Source of the DNA: Companilactobacillus jidongensis
Lineage (GTDB): Bacteria > Bacillota > Bacilli > Lactobacillales > Lactobacillaceae
DNA: 46,799 nucleotides
Assembly: GCF_003946575.1 (NCBI RefSeq)
Contig: NZ_RHOP01000022.1
Coordinates: forward strand, 1-46,799
Direction: 5' to 3'
Shown here: positions 24,009 through 32,062 of the stretch, piece after piece
Numbering within the stretch: position 1 is the first letter of the stretch
How the letters are laid out: each line of letters opens with the position of its first letter
Position numbers and translations under genes: made by a program
The notes under the pieces: generated by a model
The model's input: the letters and a program-made list of their open reading frames with translations, nothing else
Databases searched by the model: none
What the model was told of the DNA's origin: nothing

Positions 24009-24461
24009 TTGGGTGATATCTTGAGGCCAATCGGTATAATTGCTAGGGCATTAGATTCCATTAGTAATATTGAGTTCAAAGAGGTTGATCTGACTCGAGG
24101 ACAATACTTATATCTGGTGCGGATATGTGAGAATCCGGGAATTATCTTGGAACAACTGGCAAGTCTAATTAAAGTAGACAAGACGACGGCAGCTCGTGCA
24201 GTTCAAAAGTTAGAAAAAAATGGCATGATTGAACGCCGAAGTGATGTGACTAATAAAAAAATAAGACTGATTTTTCCAACTGATAAAGGAAGAGAAGTGT
24301 ATCCTTTTATTATTCGAGAGAATGAATATTCAAATTTAGTCGCGCTCAAAGGTTTATCAGAGGAAGAACAGAAGCAATTAGGCGACTTATTGCTTAAAGT
24401 TGAATTAAACATTTCTGACGATTGGGAATACGTTAAAGCTGGACATAAAAGAAACTATTAA
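24009..24461 (+). CDS. MarR-family transcriptional regulator
   Basis: 150 residues from a TTG at 24009 that has GGAAGG 8 bases upstream; an ATG at 23994 has no site. The winged helix shows GIILEQLASLIKVDKTTAARAVQKLEKNG followed by the wing RRSDVTNKKIRL, with dimer helices at both ends. It is 18 bases ahead of a B3/4-domain gene and probably co-transcribed with it. The ligand is unknown. Confidence 0.85.
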   Translation: MGDILRPIGIIARALDSISNIEFKEVDLTRGQYLYLVRICENPGIILEQLASLIKVDKTTAARAVQKLEKNGMIERRSDVTNKKIRLIFPTDKGREVYPFIIRENEYSNLVALKGLSEEEQKQLGDLLLKVELNISDDWEYVKAGHKRNY

Positions 24462-24479
24462 ATTTTTGGAGGATTTATT

Positions 24480-25199
24480 TTGGAGAAACAGGTAATTATA
24501 GACAAAGAGTTTTGGAATTTATTTCCAGAAGGACAAATCAATATTTTAACTTTGAATAAGATTGACAATACAGTAGATGAAAAAGATGATCCATATTTTG
24601 CAGGGCTATTAAAGGATGCTTCTAAAGAAGCACATAAATTTTTGCAAGACGATACATTCAGATTGAATCCAGTCGTCGATGAATGGCGTGAGGCACTGCA
24701 TAAATTTAAGACTAAAAAAGGTGCGCGTTCATCGATTGAGGCATTATTGAAGCGTGTTGATCAAGGCAAAGAGTTTTCACCTATTAATCCGTTAGTTGAC
24801 ATCTATAATAGTATTTCTTTGGAATTCGCTGCACCTTGTGGTGGTGAAGACTTAGAGAAGATGAATGGAGATCTTCATCTAGGTATGGCAAAAGGTGGAG
24901 AGTCATTTAAACCACTTGGTGCCGATGAAGATTCTCCAGCGCTCGAAGGCGAAATAATTTATTATGATAATACTGGTGCCATCTGTCGTTGCTTGAACTG
25001 GCGTGAAGCACAAAGAACTATGCTGACTGAAGATACCAAGAATGCCGTAATGGTTATTGAATCAATCAATGCTGTTCAAGCAAAACGTGCTGATGAAGCC
25101 ATCAATAAGTTGAAGGAATTAACTGATGGATATTTTAAAATAGATGGTAAAATTCAAAAGTTAAATGTTGAAAATCAGAGTGCTACAGTTGAATATTAA
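24480..25199 (+). CDS. B3/B4 tRNA-editing-domain protein
   Basis: 239 residues with the B3/B4 domain of the PheRS beta chain standing alone: ALHKFKTKKGARSSIEALLKR, INPLVDIYNSISLEFAAPCGGEDLEK and ICRCLNWREAQRTMLTEDT. Such free-standing proteins are thought to edit mischarged tRNA or amino-acid-like compounds; the substrate is not known. TTG start at 24480 with TTTGGAGG 7 bases upstream. It lies behind a MarR regulator and ends at a strong terminator. Confidence 0.8.
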   Translation: MEKQVIIDKEFWNLFPEGQINILTLNKIDNTVDEKDDPYFAGLLKDASKEAHKFLQDDTFRLNPVVDEWREALHKFKTKKGARSSIEALLKRVDQGKEFSPINPLVDIYNSISLEFAAPCGGEDLEKMNGDLHLGMAKGGESFKPLGADEDSPALEGEIIYYDNTGAICRCLNWREAQRTMLTEDTKNAVMVIESINAVQAKRADEAINKLKELTDGYFKIDGKIQKLNVENQSATVEY

Positions 25200-25203
25200 A
25201 ATT

Positions 25204-25236
25204 ACGATTCATCCTTTGAGATGAATCGTTTTTTTG
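25204..25236 (+). terminator. Terminator after the B3/B4 gene
   Basis: ACGATTCATC (25204-25213) pairs exactly with GATGAATCGT (25220-25229) and is followed by T7. Almost the same hairpin recurs at 26625-26650. Confidence 0.85.
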
Positions 25237-25342
25237 ATCATACGTAAGAAGCATGATATTGAATAGTAATTAAGCATTTTACATTGTTTACACCGGCTCG
25301 TATGATGTTTTCAACGATTGAATTTGAAGGAGAATTATTTAA

Positions 25343-25927
25343 ATGATGACTGAACATGAAAAACTATTAGCAGGTCAAAATTACGATTATCGAGATTCAG
25401 AACTTCAGGGGATGATCAAACGTGGTAAGGAATTACTGCGAGTGATTAATACATCAACTGATATAGAACAGCGCTCAGATGCTATTCAAAAGTTATTTGG
25501 TAAATCTGGTAAGAGGTTGACTATAAATGGACTATTTAGCGCAGTCTATGGCAATCATATTAACGTCGGTGATGATGTTTTCATAAATGGCAACTGCACG
25601 TTCCAAGATTCAAATTTGATCACATTAGGCAATCGCGTAATTATTGCTCCAGACACAAAATTATATTGTGGTGCGCATTCGTTGGATGCTACACAGCGAT
25701 TTGGCACACGATCTGATGGAAGTAAGTATCTAATAACATATACCAAACCGATTACCATTGGTAATGATGTTTGGATCGGTGGTAATGTTACTATTATTGG
25801 TGGTGTAAGAATCGGAAACAATGTTATTGTTGGCGCTGGTGCAGTAGTTACCAATGATGTTCCTGATAATATTGTTATTGGTGGTGTTCCTGCCAAAACA
25901 ATCAGATCTCTTAAACCTTTAAATTAA
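25343..25927 (+). CDS. Maltose/galactoside O-acetyltransferase-type hexapeptide acetyltransferase
   Basis: 194 residues. The N-terminal helical cap MTEHEKLLAGQNYDYRDSEL is the MAT domain; the left-handed beta helix follows (ITIGNDVWIGGNVTIIGGVRIGNNVIVGAGAVV in hexapeptide steps), with catalytic His in YCGAHSLD. It acetylates sugars using acetyl-CoA. AAGGAG lies upstream of the paired ATGs at 25343 and 25346. It sits 20 bases ahead of the ABM-domain gene. Confidence 0.88.
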   Translation: MMTEHEKLLAGQNYDYRDSELQGMIKRGKELLRVINTSTDIEQRSDAIQKLFGKSGKRLTINGLFSAVYGNHINVGDDVFINGNCTFQDSNLITLGNRVIIAPDTKLYCGAHSLDATQRFGTRSDGSKYLITYTKPITIGNDVWIGGNVTIIGGVRIGNNVIVGAGAVVTNDVPDNIVIGGVPAKTIRSLKPLN

Positions 25928-25947
25928 ATATCAAAGGAGTCAGATAA

Positions 25948-26619
25948 ATGGCAAAATTAACTTCGATACCATTATTTAGATTATTTAAATTACGCATTAA
26001 GGCTGACAAAAGAAGTGTATTCGTAAAAGTTGGCCAACAAAATTTACTGACTTCAATCAAAAAAGAACCAGGAACACTAGCAATGTATACTAGTCATTTG
26101 GATAATGATGGGGTAGATAACCGAGTACTTGAACTTTATAGAGATCAAGATAGTTATCAAACCCATGCTAATTCTGAGCAGTTTAGGGCATTTAGATCAG
26201 TTGCTGGACAAGCTGTAATTGAACAATCGGTCATACCTTTAATGCCGATATTACTTGTTGAACAAGGACCTTCTTTGCATGAAGTGATTCCAAATGCTAT
26301 ACATATCAACCTGACAGAAGTAGATGTTGATATGTCAAAAATCACAGAATATTTGACTCTATTGAAGAATGAAGTTAAGCATTCTAAATTATCCGATACA
26401 GGACTATTTGTGACTTATGTTGGTCAAGTTAATGATGAATCCAATAAGATAGTATTGTTTGAAGTATATAAAAATACAACGAGTTATGCAGAACATTGTC
26501 AAAGTATTCATTTTCAAAAGTTTAATCAGGATATTCAAGGAATGGTTAAAACTCAAGATTCAATCAAGCTACGTCCCGATGTGTTAGTAAATCAAGGTCA
26601 TATTTCATTTGAAAAATAA
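25948..26619 (+). CDS. Double ABM-domain protein (putative monooxygenase-like)
   Basis: 223 residues made of two antibiotic-biosynthesis-monooxygenase-type ferredoxin-like units. The first, about 18-100, has SIKKEPGTLAMYT, LELYRDQDSYQTHANSEQFRAF. The second, about 118-205, has DTGLFVTYVGQV and LFEVYKNTTSYAEHCQSIHFQKF. Such small proteins act on quinone-like or carbonyl compounds or bind haem. An AAGGAG precedes ATG 25948. It is probably co-transcribed with the acetyltransferase and ends at the repeat-type terminator. Confidence 0.75.
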   Translation: MAKLTSIPLFRLFKLRIKADKRSVFVKVGQQNLLTSIKKEPGTLAMYTSHLDNDGVDNRVLELYRDQDSYQTHANSEQFRAFRSVAGQAVIEQSVIPLMPILLVEQGPSLHEVIPNAIHINLTEVDVDMSKITEYLTLLKNEVKHSKLSDTGLFVTYVGQVNDESNKIVLFEVYKNTTSYAEHCQSIHFQKFNQDIQGMVKTQDSIKLRPDVLVNQGHISFEK

Positions 26620-26624
26620 AAACA

Positions 26625-26658
26625 ACGATTCATCTTTTGAGATGGATCGTTATTTTTT
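26625..26658 (+). terminator. Terminator after the ABM gene, near copy of 25204-25236
   Basis: ACGATTCATC (26625-26634) pairs with GATGGATCGT (26641-26650) around TTTTGA, followed by TATTTTTTT. It differs from the hairpin at 25204 by only two bases in stem and loop. Confidence 0.85.
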
Positions 26659-26704
26659 TACGTAATTTTGTATTGGAAGAGTTATTTAAGGAGAAAGTGT
26701 TTAC

Positions 26705-27394
26705 GTGAAATTTGATATGATGTCCAAGTCTAGAATGTTCAAATTGGATAAACAGCTGATTCGAGCTCATAGAGCTAGGACTAATAACTATGATATTTGG
26801 ATTCAAAAAAATAACCAGAAGTCGCGAGAAGTGTTTAAAATATTAAGTACGGCTTTGAAAGACATATCTGGATACGAAATACCTAGAATTGTAATTGTCA
26901 GGGGTTCTCAAATGCCCAAAGACAGTTTTTCAGCTTATGATAAAACATCAGATACTATTTTTATCAATAACAAGTTATATGCAGATGACATAGTTGAGGA
27001 AATGCTTAGTGATGGATATTTCGCAGCCCGTAATTTCAGAGGCATATTGATTCATGAATTGGTGCATAAGAAGCATTGAGATGCGGCTAAAAATCTATAC
27101 AATAATAATTTGAGCAAGTATAATGACTTTGATAGAGCCAAGAATGTAATTGATGTGCCTTTGATTAGATATGTAAAAAATCAAAGCTTTGTTGACCCGT
27201 CATTCTTACTTAATATTAGCGTAGATGCTTATAATGGAATGTTATACGGTAACTCGATTAACGAGTTAGTCGCAGAGGTAGAAGTTAACGAAGACACAGT
27301 TATTGATAAGGATCTTTTAAATATTGTTAAGGAGATGTTGGATTATGGATATAATGGCAAAATCACCAAAAGAAATTCAAATATTCACAAGTAA
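26705..27394 (+). pseudogene. Phage minor-head/metalloprotein-like gene with an in-frame TGA
   Basis: A GTG start with AAGGAG upstream opens a 230-codon frame broken once by TGA (27077-27079) directly after HELVHKKH; a Trp codon would restore the usual HKKHWD run, so TGG to TGA is likely. The pattern (a fold ending GILIHELVHKKH, then DAAKNLYNNNLSKYN, ending SINELVAEVEVN) resembles the C-terminal part of SPP1-gp7-type phage proteins, from memory. There is no other phage gene here, so it is a remnant next to a tRNA. The next small ORF overlaps the end. Confidence 0.6.
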
Positions 27395-27539
27395 GATATT
27401 GCCTTGGGTAGATGAAGTTGAGTATCCACGTGATGATTTTTATCAGAGAATTACTTTCAAAAAAAGTACGCCTGACAATGTAAAATTATTGTTTAAGGAA
27501 TTAGAACCCAAACTTAAGAATGTTGAATTAAAGCGATAA
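27345..27539 (+). CDS. 64-residue hypothetical protein overlapping the phage remnant
   Basis: ATG 27345 follows AAGGAG by 10 bases inside the end of the phage-like gene. The product (MDIMAKSPKEI..., WVDEVEYPRDDFYQRITFKK) is charged, soluble and of unknown family. It overlaps the upstream frame by 50 bases, a phage-like packing. Confidence 0.5.
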   Translation: MDIMAKSPKEIQIFTSKILPWVDEVEYPRDDFYQRITFKKSTPDNVKLLFKELEPKLKNVELKR

Positions 27540-27631
27540 ATAATTAAATACAAAAATATATCAAATTGGTAGTATTCACGCTTACATTAATCAGGTATAT
27601 TTAATCCTGCAAGTTAATCTTGATTACAAAT

Positions 27632-27675
27632 AAATAGCGTATGATCAAAAATAGTAATTGATCGTGCGCTATTTG
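27632..27675. terminator. Long hairpin after the phage remnant
   Basis: AAATAGCGTATGATCAA (27632-27648) pairs with 27658-27674 (one G-U pair and one mismatch), loop about 9 bases. No strong T-run follows on either strand, so termination is plausible but not certain. Confidence 0.45.
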
Positions 27676-27680
27676 TTTAC

Positions 27681-27713
27681 AAAAAAATCCCTCAAATCGC
27701 AATGATTTAAGGG
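27681..27713 (-). terminator. Terminator of tRNA-Gly
   Basis: On the minus strand CCCTTAAATC pairs with GATTTGAGGG (one G-U) and is followed by T7 (27687-27681). Confidence 0.8.
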
Positions 27714-27730
27714 AAGGTGGATAATTTAGA

Positions 27731-27801
27731 AGCGAACTACGAGAATCGAACTCGCGACACTAGCTTGGGAAGCTGGCATTTTACCATTAAACTAAGTTCG
27801 C
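27731..27801 (-). tRNA. tRNA-Gly (anticodon CCC)
   Basis: 71 bases on the minus strand. Acceptor GCGAACT pairs with AGTTCGC, T loop TTCGATT, D arm AGTTTAATGGTA, anticodon loop TTCCCAA giving CCC for codon GGG. The anticodon stem has one C-A mismatch (CCAGC with GCTAG). No CCA is encoded. TATAAT lies upstream on the minus strand. The 3' end faces the phage remnant, and its 25 bases are nearly repeated at 23527-23551. Confidence 0.9.
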
Positions 27802-27971
27802 ATTTGTTGCTTGTCAACAACTTATAATTATACAACAAAATATTACAGAATGATAAAGATTACTTAAATTTGTACTTTAAACTTGTAATATAAATTGATT
27901 TTTAAGCGGTATTACCATAGAATCAAGGATGTTAGTATTTATTAAGAAAAGTTTTTCAAGGAGATTGAAAT

Positions 27972-28445
27972 ATGAAAAAAGCACTAGTTACATTATTAGC
28001 AACTGTTTCGCTAATGGGTGTTGCAACCGTAGCAACTGGTTGTTCAAATTCTAGCACAAGCCAAACTCAACAATATTCTGCTGACAAGATCACTAAAGCG
28101 GAGATCAAAGGTCACGACTATGTTGGTGTAAGTAAGAACAATAAAAACGAATATGTTACATTCTTTACTGGTAAAGATAACAAGAAGGTTCAATATGTTC
28201 GTGTAAATAAAGATGGCTCAAAGAAGACAATTACTAACTTCCAAAAAGCTAAGCTTGTTATGAACAAGAAGAATGCTAAGAAATTCAAAATTGATGGATT
28301 CAGAATTATTGCTGAACCTGACTTTGAATGGAATTTCGTTAAAGTTGGTAAAACAACAATCAAATCTCCTGATGGTAAGAAGTGGAAACTCTATCAAGGT
28401 AGTCACAAGAAGGCTATAGCAGAGGTTCAAAAGAACGCTAAATAG
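27972..28445 (+). CDS. Small lipoprotein of unknown function
   Basis: 157 residues. Signal peptide MKKALVTLLATVSLMGVATV with lipobox ATGC puts the lipidated Cys at about residue 24. The mature part is Lys-rich (30 or more Lys) with beta strands and no known motif (DYVGVSKNNKNEYVTFF; GFRIIAEPDFEWNFVKVG). It sits on the outer face of the membrane. CAAGGAG lies upstream. It is monocistronic with a terminator. Confidence 0.7.
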   Translation: MKKALVTLLATVSLMGVATVATGCSNSSTSQTQQYSADKITKAEIKGHDYVGVSKNNKNEYVTFFTGKDNKKVQYVRVNKDGSKKTITNFQKAKLVMNKKNAKKFKIDGFRIIAEPDFEWNFVKVGKTTIKSPDGKKWKLYQGSHKKAIAEVQKNAK

Positions 28446-28458
28446 TAATTCATTGGAA

Positions 28459-28508
28459 AATGGTCGAAAACGCCGAAATTTATCAGTGTTTTACGATCAT
28501 TTTTTATT
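28459..28508 (+). terminator. Terminator of the lipoprotein gene
   Basis: AATGGTCG (28459-28466) pairs with CGATCATT (28494-28501), inner AAAAC/GTTTT, followed by T5 and more T-rich sequence. Confidence 0.75.
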
Positions 28509-28677
28509 TTTTTAATTTTTTAAGCGTTAACCATTGCTATTATCTAATTTATGAAGTATAGTTATTGCATTGTGTTAGTAGTTAAGTGTAGGTTTCATTT
28601 CACATTCATGAATGAATTTCTGAGCTTTACTTTAAATGCAAAAATAAAATGCGCACAGCGCGGAGGTTTCATTCATA

Positions 28678-28878
28678 ATGGAAAACGGAACAGTTAAATG
28701 GTTTAATGCAGATAAAGGCTTTGGTTTTATTACTCGCGAAGATGGTAGTGATGTATTCGTACATTTCTCAGCTATCCAAGGTGACGGCTTCAAGACATTG
28801 GACGAAGGCCAACACGTTACTTTCGATGTAGAAGACAGCGATCGTGGACCACAAGCTACAAACGTTACAAAGAACTAA
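28678..28878 (+). CDS. cspA: Cold shock protein
   Basis: 66 residues, the full length of the family. RNA-binding motifs KGFGFI and DVFVHFSAI are intact, with Trp at residue 8 in the VKWFNADKG start. It binds single-stranded RNA and unwinds structured mRNA. GCGGAGG lies 11 bases before the ATG, and the region upstream (28510-28677) may be a long leader as in other csp genes. Terminator follows. Symbol is by family; the paralogue type is not determinable. Confidence 0.95.
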   Translation: MENGTVKWFNADKGFGFITREDGSDVFVHFSAIQGDGFKTLDEGQHVTFDVEDSDRGPQATNVTKN

Positions 28879-28890
28879 TTAACGTTTTAA

Positions 28891-28921
28891 AGACAGTCTC
28901 CTCAGAGGCTGTCTTTTTTTT
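28891..28921 (+). terminator. Terminator of cspA
   Basis: AGACAGTCTC (28891-28900) pairs with GAGGCTGTCT (28905-28914; one G-U), followed by T7. Confidence 0.85.
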
Positions 28922-29020
28922 GCCTAATTTTGTGCGTTAAATTTGCTTTCATTGTAAATCATCGATAAGATGTAACAGACATATGGGTTTCATAAAACAT
29001 TTCTGAGAGGGCGATTAATC

Positions 29021-29128
29021 ATGTTTAAATTTCAAACTAAACTAGGATCATTGATTGGTTCAATTGGCGGCGACATTTTAGGTGAGGTATTCGTTCTGCG
29101 TGATAAATTAATTAATAATAAAAAATAA
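29021..29128 (+). CDS. 35-residue Gly-rich small peptide
   Basis: ATG 29021 follows GAGAGG by 9 bases. MFKFQTKLGSLIGSIGGDIL then GEVFVLRDKLINNKK: an amphipathic stretch with a Gly-Gly in the middle and a basic tail. It has its own terminator directly after the stop, which supports a real transcript. No family is recognised. Confidence 0.5.
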   Translation: MFKFQTKLGSLIGSIGGDILGEVFVLRDKLINNKK

Positions 29129-29166
29129 AGGAATCTTTCGAATTTTCGGAAGGTTCCTTTTTTTGT
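29128..29166 (+). terminator. Terminator of the 35-residue gene
   Basis: AAAGGAATCTTTCGAA pairs with TTCGGAAGGTTCCTTT around a TTT loop and runs into T7. Confidence 0.85.
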
Positions 29167-29211
29167 AAAACAGCCGTATTATAGCAATTTTTTACAAAAA
29201 ATCATCATTTC

Positions 29212-29225
29212 TGAAAACGTTTATA
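29212..29225 (+). promoter_or_regulatory. cre-like CcpA site upstream of arcA
   Basis: TGAAAACGTTTATA fits the cre consensus TGWAARCGYTWNCW in 13 of 14 positions. It lies 219 bases upstream of the arcA start, in a gene-free stretch (29167-29443) that also holds a second cre. Confidence 0.55.
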
Positions 29226-29366
29226 AAATTTTGCTGTTGGTTTTGTAAATGGATAAAATTAAATCTGTCTTAAACCCTTTCTAATTTTATGCAACCGTTG
29301 TCACTGTTGACGCCGATTAAGGGGAGGTTAAAATATTAGAAAATAAATAAATATATGAAAAAGTTG

Positions 29367-29380
29367 TGAAATCGCTTGCA
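29367..29380 (+). promoter_or_regulatory. Second cre-like site, next to the arcA promoter
   Basis: TGAAATCGCTTGCA (13 of 14 to the cre consensus), directly followed by TTGCAA and TATTAT (29394-29399) elements, 64 bases upstream of arcA. The position would let CcpA block RNA polymerase when sugar is plentiful. Confidence 0.55.
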
Positions 29381-29443
29381 AAGTCAATCTTAGTATTATA
29401 TTGTGAGTACTGGTAACGGAATACAAATAAGGAGTGATTTTTT

Positions 29444-30676
29444 ATGACTAAACCAATTCATGTTACATCTGAAATTGGCAAACTAGATGTAGTAATGTTG
29501 AAACGTCCCGCTGAGGAAGTTGAAAACATTACACCCGACACAATGCCCCGACTATTGTTCGATGACATCCCATATTTGCCAATTGCTCAAAAAGAGCATG
29601 ACAATTTTGCCCAAATTTTACGTGATAACGGAACAGAAGTTCTCTATCTAGAAAACTTGGCAGCAGAAGCTATCGATGCCGGAAATGTTAAGAGTTCATT
29701 TCTTGACAAAATGCTTGCAGAATCTGGTTACGCAGTAGGTGCTGATCATGACGCATTAAAGGAATACTTGATGAGTCTTGATACACAAGCAATGGTTAAC
29801 AAATTATTCGCAGGAGTTCGCAGAAACGAAATTGACTTTACCCCGACAGATCTAGTCAGTGCTGCTGAAGACCCTGATTATCCATTCTTTATGGATCCTA
29901 TGCCTAATGCATACTTTACACGTGACCCTGCAGCCTCAATCGGTGATGGATTAAGTATCAACCATATGACATTCGCTGCTAGACAACGTGAATCAATGTT
30001 TATGGAAACAATTATTGCTCACCACCCACGTTTTGCTAACAAAGGCTTAACAGTATGGCGCAATAGAGATCACACACACCGTATCGAAGGTGGAGATGAA
30101 CTTGTATTGAGCAATCACGTATTAGCAATTGGTGTTTCTCAAAGAACATCAGCAACTGCTATTCAAGATATTGCTAGAAACTTGTTCAAGGAAGACAGTG
30201 GCTTTGACACAGTTATTGCTATCTCAATTCCTCATAACCACGCTATGATGCATTTGGATACTGTATTTACAATGATCAATACAGATCAATTTACAGTTCA
30301 CCCAGGAATCCTTGGCGAAGGTGGCAAGATTGATACATGGACAATTCATCCAGGTAAAGATGGCGACCTAACTATGGAACACAACCAAGATCTAAAGGCT
30401 ACTCTTAAGAGCGCTCTTGGTCTTGATGACTTAGATTTGATCCCAACAGGTAACGGTGATCCAATCGTTGCTCCTAGAGAACAATGGAATGATGGTTCTA
30501 ACACATTAGCAATTGCACCTGGTGTTGTTGTTACATATGATAGAAACTATGTTTCAAACGAAATGCTAAGACAACACGGCTTGAAGGTATTGGAGACAAT
30601 ATCAAGTGAATTATCACGTGGTCGTGGGGGCCCTCGTTGCATGAGTATGCCATTAGTTCGTGAAGATCTTAAATAA
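29444..30676 (+). CDS. arcA: Arginine deiminase
   Basis: 410 residues, full length. Active-site blocks: [30 protein letters not shown] and, at the end, [16 protein letters not shown] with the nucleophile Cys399. It hydrolyses arginine to citrulline and ammonia, first step of the ADI pathway, giving acid tolerance and feeding ATP production. ATAAGGAG precedes the start. arcB follows after 60 bases. Two cre-like sites are upstream. Confidence 0.97.
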   Translation: MTKPIHVTSEIGKLDVVMLKRPAEEVENITPDTMPRLLFDDIPYLPIAQKEHDNFAQILRDNGTEVLYLENLAAEAIDAGNVKSSFLDKMLAESGYAVGADHDALKEYLMSLDTQAMVNKLFAGVRRNEIDFTPTDLVSAAEDPDYPFFMDPMPNAYFTRDPAASIGDGLSINHMTFAARQRESMFMETIIAHHPRFANKGLTVWRNRDHTHRIEGGDELVLSNHVLAIGVSQRTSATAIQDIARNLFKEDSGFDTVIAISIPHNHAMMHLDTVFTMINTDQFTVHPGILGEGGKIDTWTIHPGKDGDLTMEHNQDLKATLKSALGLDDLDLIPTGNGDPIVAPREQWNDGSNTLAIAPGVVVTYDRNYVSNEMLRQHGLKVLETISSELSRGRGGPRCMSMPLVREDLK

Positions 30677-30736
30677 TAATAAATTAAAAATTTAATATTA
30701 GACTGCAAACCTCATGCAGTTTAGGAGGACACTAAT

Positions 30737-31774
30737 TTGGATTATCAAGGAAAAGAAACATCAGTATTTCAAGGCAGAAGCCTTTTAGCAGAAAAATACT
30801 TTACACCAGCTGAACTAGAATATCTTATTGACTTCGGTATCCACTTGAAGGCACTTAAGAAACAAGGTATTCCTCACAAATATCTTGAAGGCAAGAACAT
30901 TGCTCTTCTATTTGAAAAGAATTCAACTCGTACACGTTCAGCATTTACTACAGCTTCAATTGACTTAGGTGCACACCCAGAATTCTTGGGTTCTAACGAT
31001 ATTCAACTTGGTAAAAAGGAAAGTGTTGAAGATACAGCTATTGTTCTTGGTAGCATGTTTGACGGAATCGAATTTAGAGGATTCAGCCAACAAGTTGTTG
31101 AAGATCTTGCTAAATACTCAGGCGTTCCTGTTTGGAATGGTTTAACTGATGAATGGCACCCAACACAAATGATTGCTGATTTCATGACTATGAAGGAAAC
31201 ATTCGGTACACTTCAAGGTAAGACATTGACATTCGTTGGTGATGGACGTAACAACATGGCTAACAGTTTGTTAGTTACAGGTTCAATGCTTGGTGTTAAT
31301 ATCCACATTGTTGCCCCTAAGGAATTATTCCCAGACGACGACGTTGTTAAGACTGCTCAAGGATATGCCGACAAATCAGGTAGCAAGTTCTTGATCACAG
31401 ATGACATCGACAAGGGTGTTAAAGGCTCAAACGTTATCTATACTGATGTATGGGTATCAATGGGTGAAGAAGATCAATGGGACGAAAGAATCAAACTTCT
31501 AAAACCATATCAAGTAAATATGGATATGATGAAGAAGACTGGATTACCAGATGATCAAGTAATCTTTATGCACTGCTTACCAGCTTTCCACGATATCACT
31601 ACTCAATACGGTAAAGATATCAATGCTAAGTATGGTTTAACAGAAATGGAAGTAACAGATGAAGTATTCAGAAGCAAGTATGCTCGTCAATTCGAAGAAG
31701 CAGAAAACAGAATGCACTCCATCAAGGCCATTATGGCAGCAACTCTAGGTAACTTGTTCATTCCTAAGGCTTAA
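30737..31774 (+). CDS. arcB: Ornithine carbamoyltransferase (catabolic)
   Basis: 345 residues. Carbamoyl-phosphate loop [17 protein letters not shown], the ornithine/citrulline site HCLPAFHD, and [11 protein letters not shown]. In the ADI pathway it runs phosphorolysis of citrulline to ornithine and carbamoyl phosphate. TTG start at 30737 with AGGAGG 8 bases upstream. It is followed by a terminator, so arcAB can be transcribed apart from arcDTC. Confidence 0.96.
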   Translation: MDYQGKETSVFQGRSLLAEKYFTPAELEYLIDFGIHLKALKKQGIPHKYLEGKNIALLFEKNSTRTRSAFTTASIDLGAHPEFLGSNDIQLGKKESVEDTAIVLGSMFDGIEFRGFSQQVVEDLAKYSGVPVWNGLTDEWHPTQMIADFMTMKETFGTLQGKTLTFVGDGRNNMANSLLVTGSMLGVNIHIVAPKELFPDDDVVKTAQGYADKSGSKFLITDDIDKGVKGSNVIYTDVWVSMGEEDQWDERIKLLKPYQVNMDMMKKTGLPDDQVIFMHCLPAFHDITTQYGKDINAKYGLTEMEVTDEVFRSKYARQFEEAENRMHSIKAIMAATLGNLFIPKA

Positions 31775-31788
31775 TTAGTTATTGAAGA

Positions 31789-31819
31789 AGAGCTAATCTA
31801 ATGGGTTGGCTCTTTTTTG
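31789..31819 (+). terminator. Terminator after arcB
   Basis: AGAGCTAATC (31789-31798) pairs with GGTTGGCTCT (31804-31813; two G-U pairs), followed by T6. The ~245 bases to arcD hold a further long hairpin (GAGAGA...TCTCTC, about 31839-31880) and no gene. Confidence 0.75.
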
Positions 31820-32062
31820 CTTTAAAACAGAGGGTAAAAGAGAGATGGGGACTTCTAAATAAACTGAGGAAGTTGTCTCTCCGTAACCTATTTAAGATGT
31901 TGAGTGTAAAAACTCTCATTATTTAACAGAGTGAAACAAAGTAATTAGTCACGGATCATTATTGCGATTAATAACCGTTTCACGTAGTGGATTATTATTA
32001 TCGCAGTAAATGCAGTTGGCATGCTTTGTGAACTCCTATTCCAATTCTAAAAATTAGAGAGA

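Noticed and set aside
15681-27394. Idea that TGA is read as Trp or selenocysteine in this organism
   Set aside because: The two interrupted genes would need different residues (Gly and Trp), normal genes use TGA as stop (for example yhaO), and no SECIS-like hairpin was seen.
31817-32062. Additional cre before arcD
   Set aside because: The nearest sequence, around GTGAAACGGTTATTA, misses several core positions.
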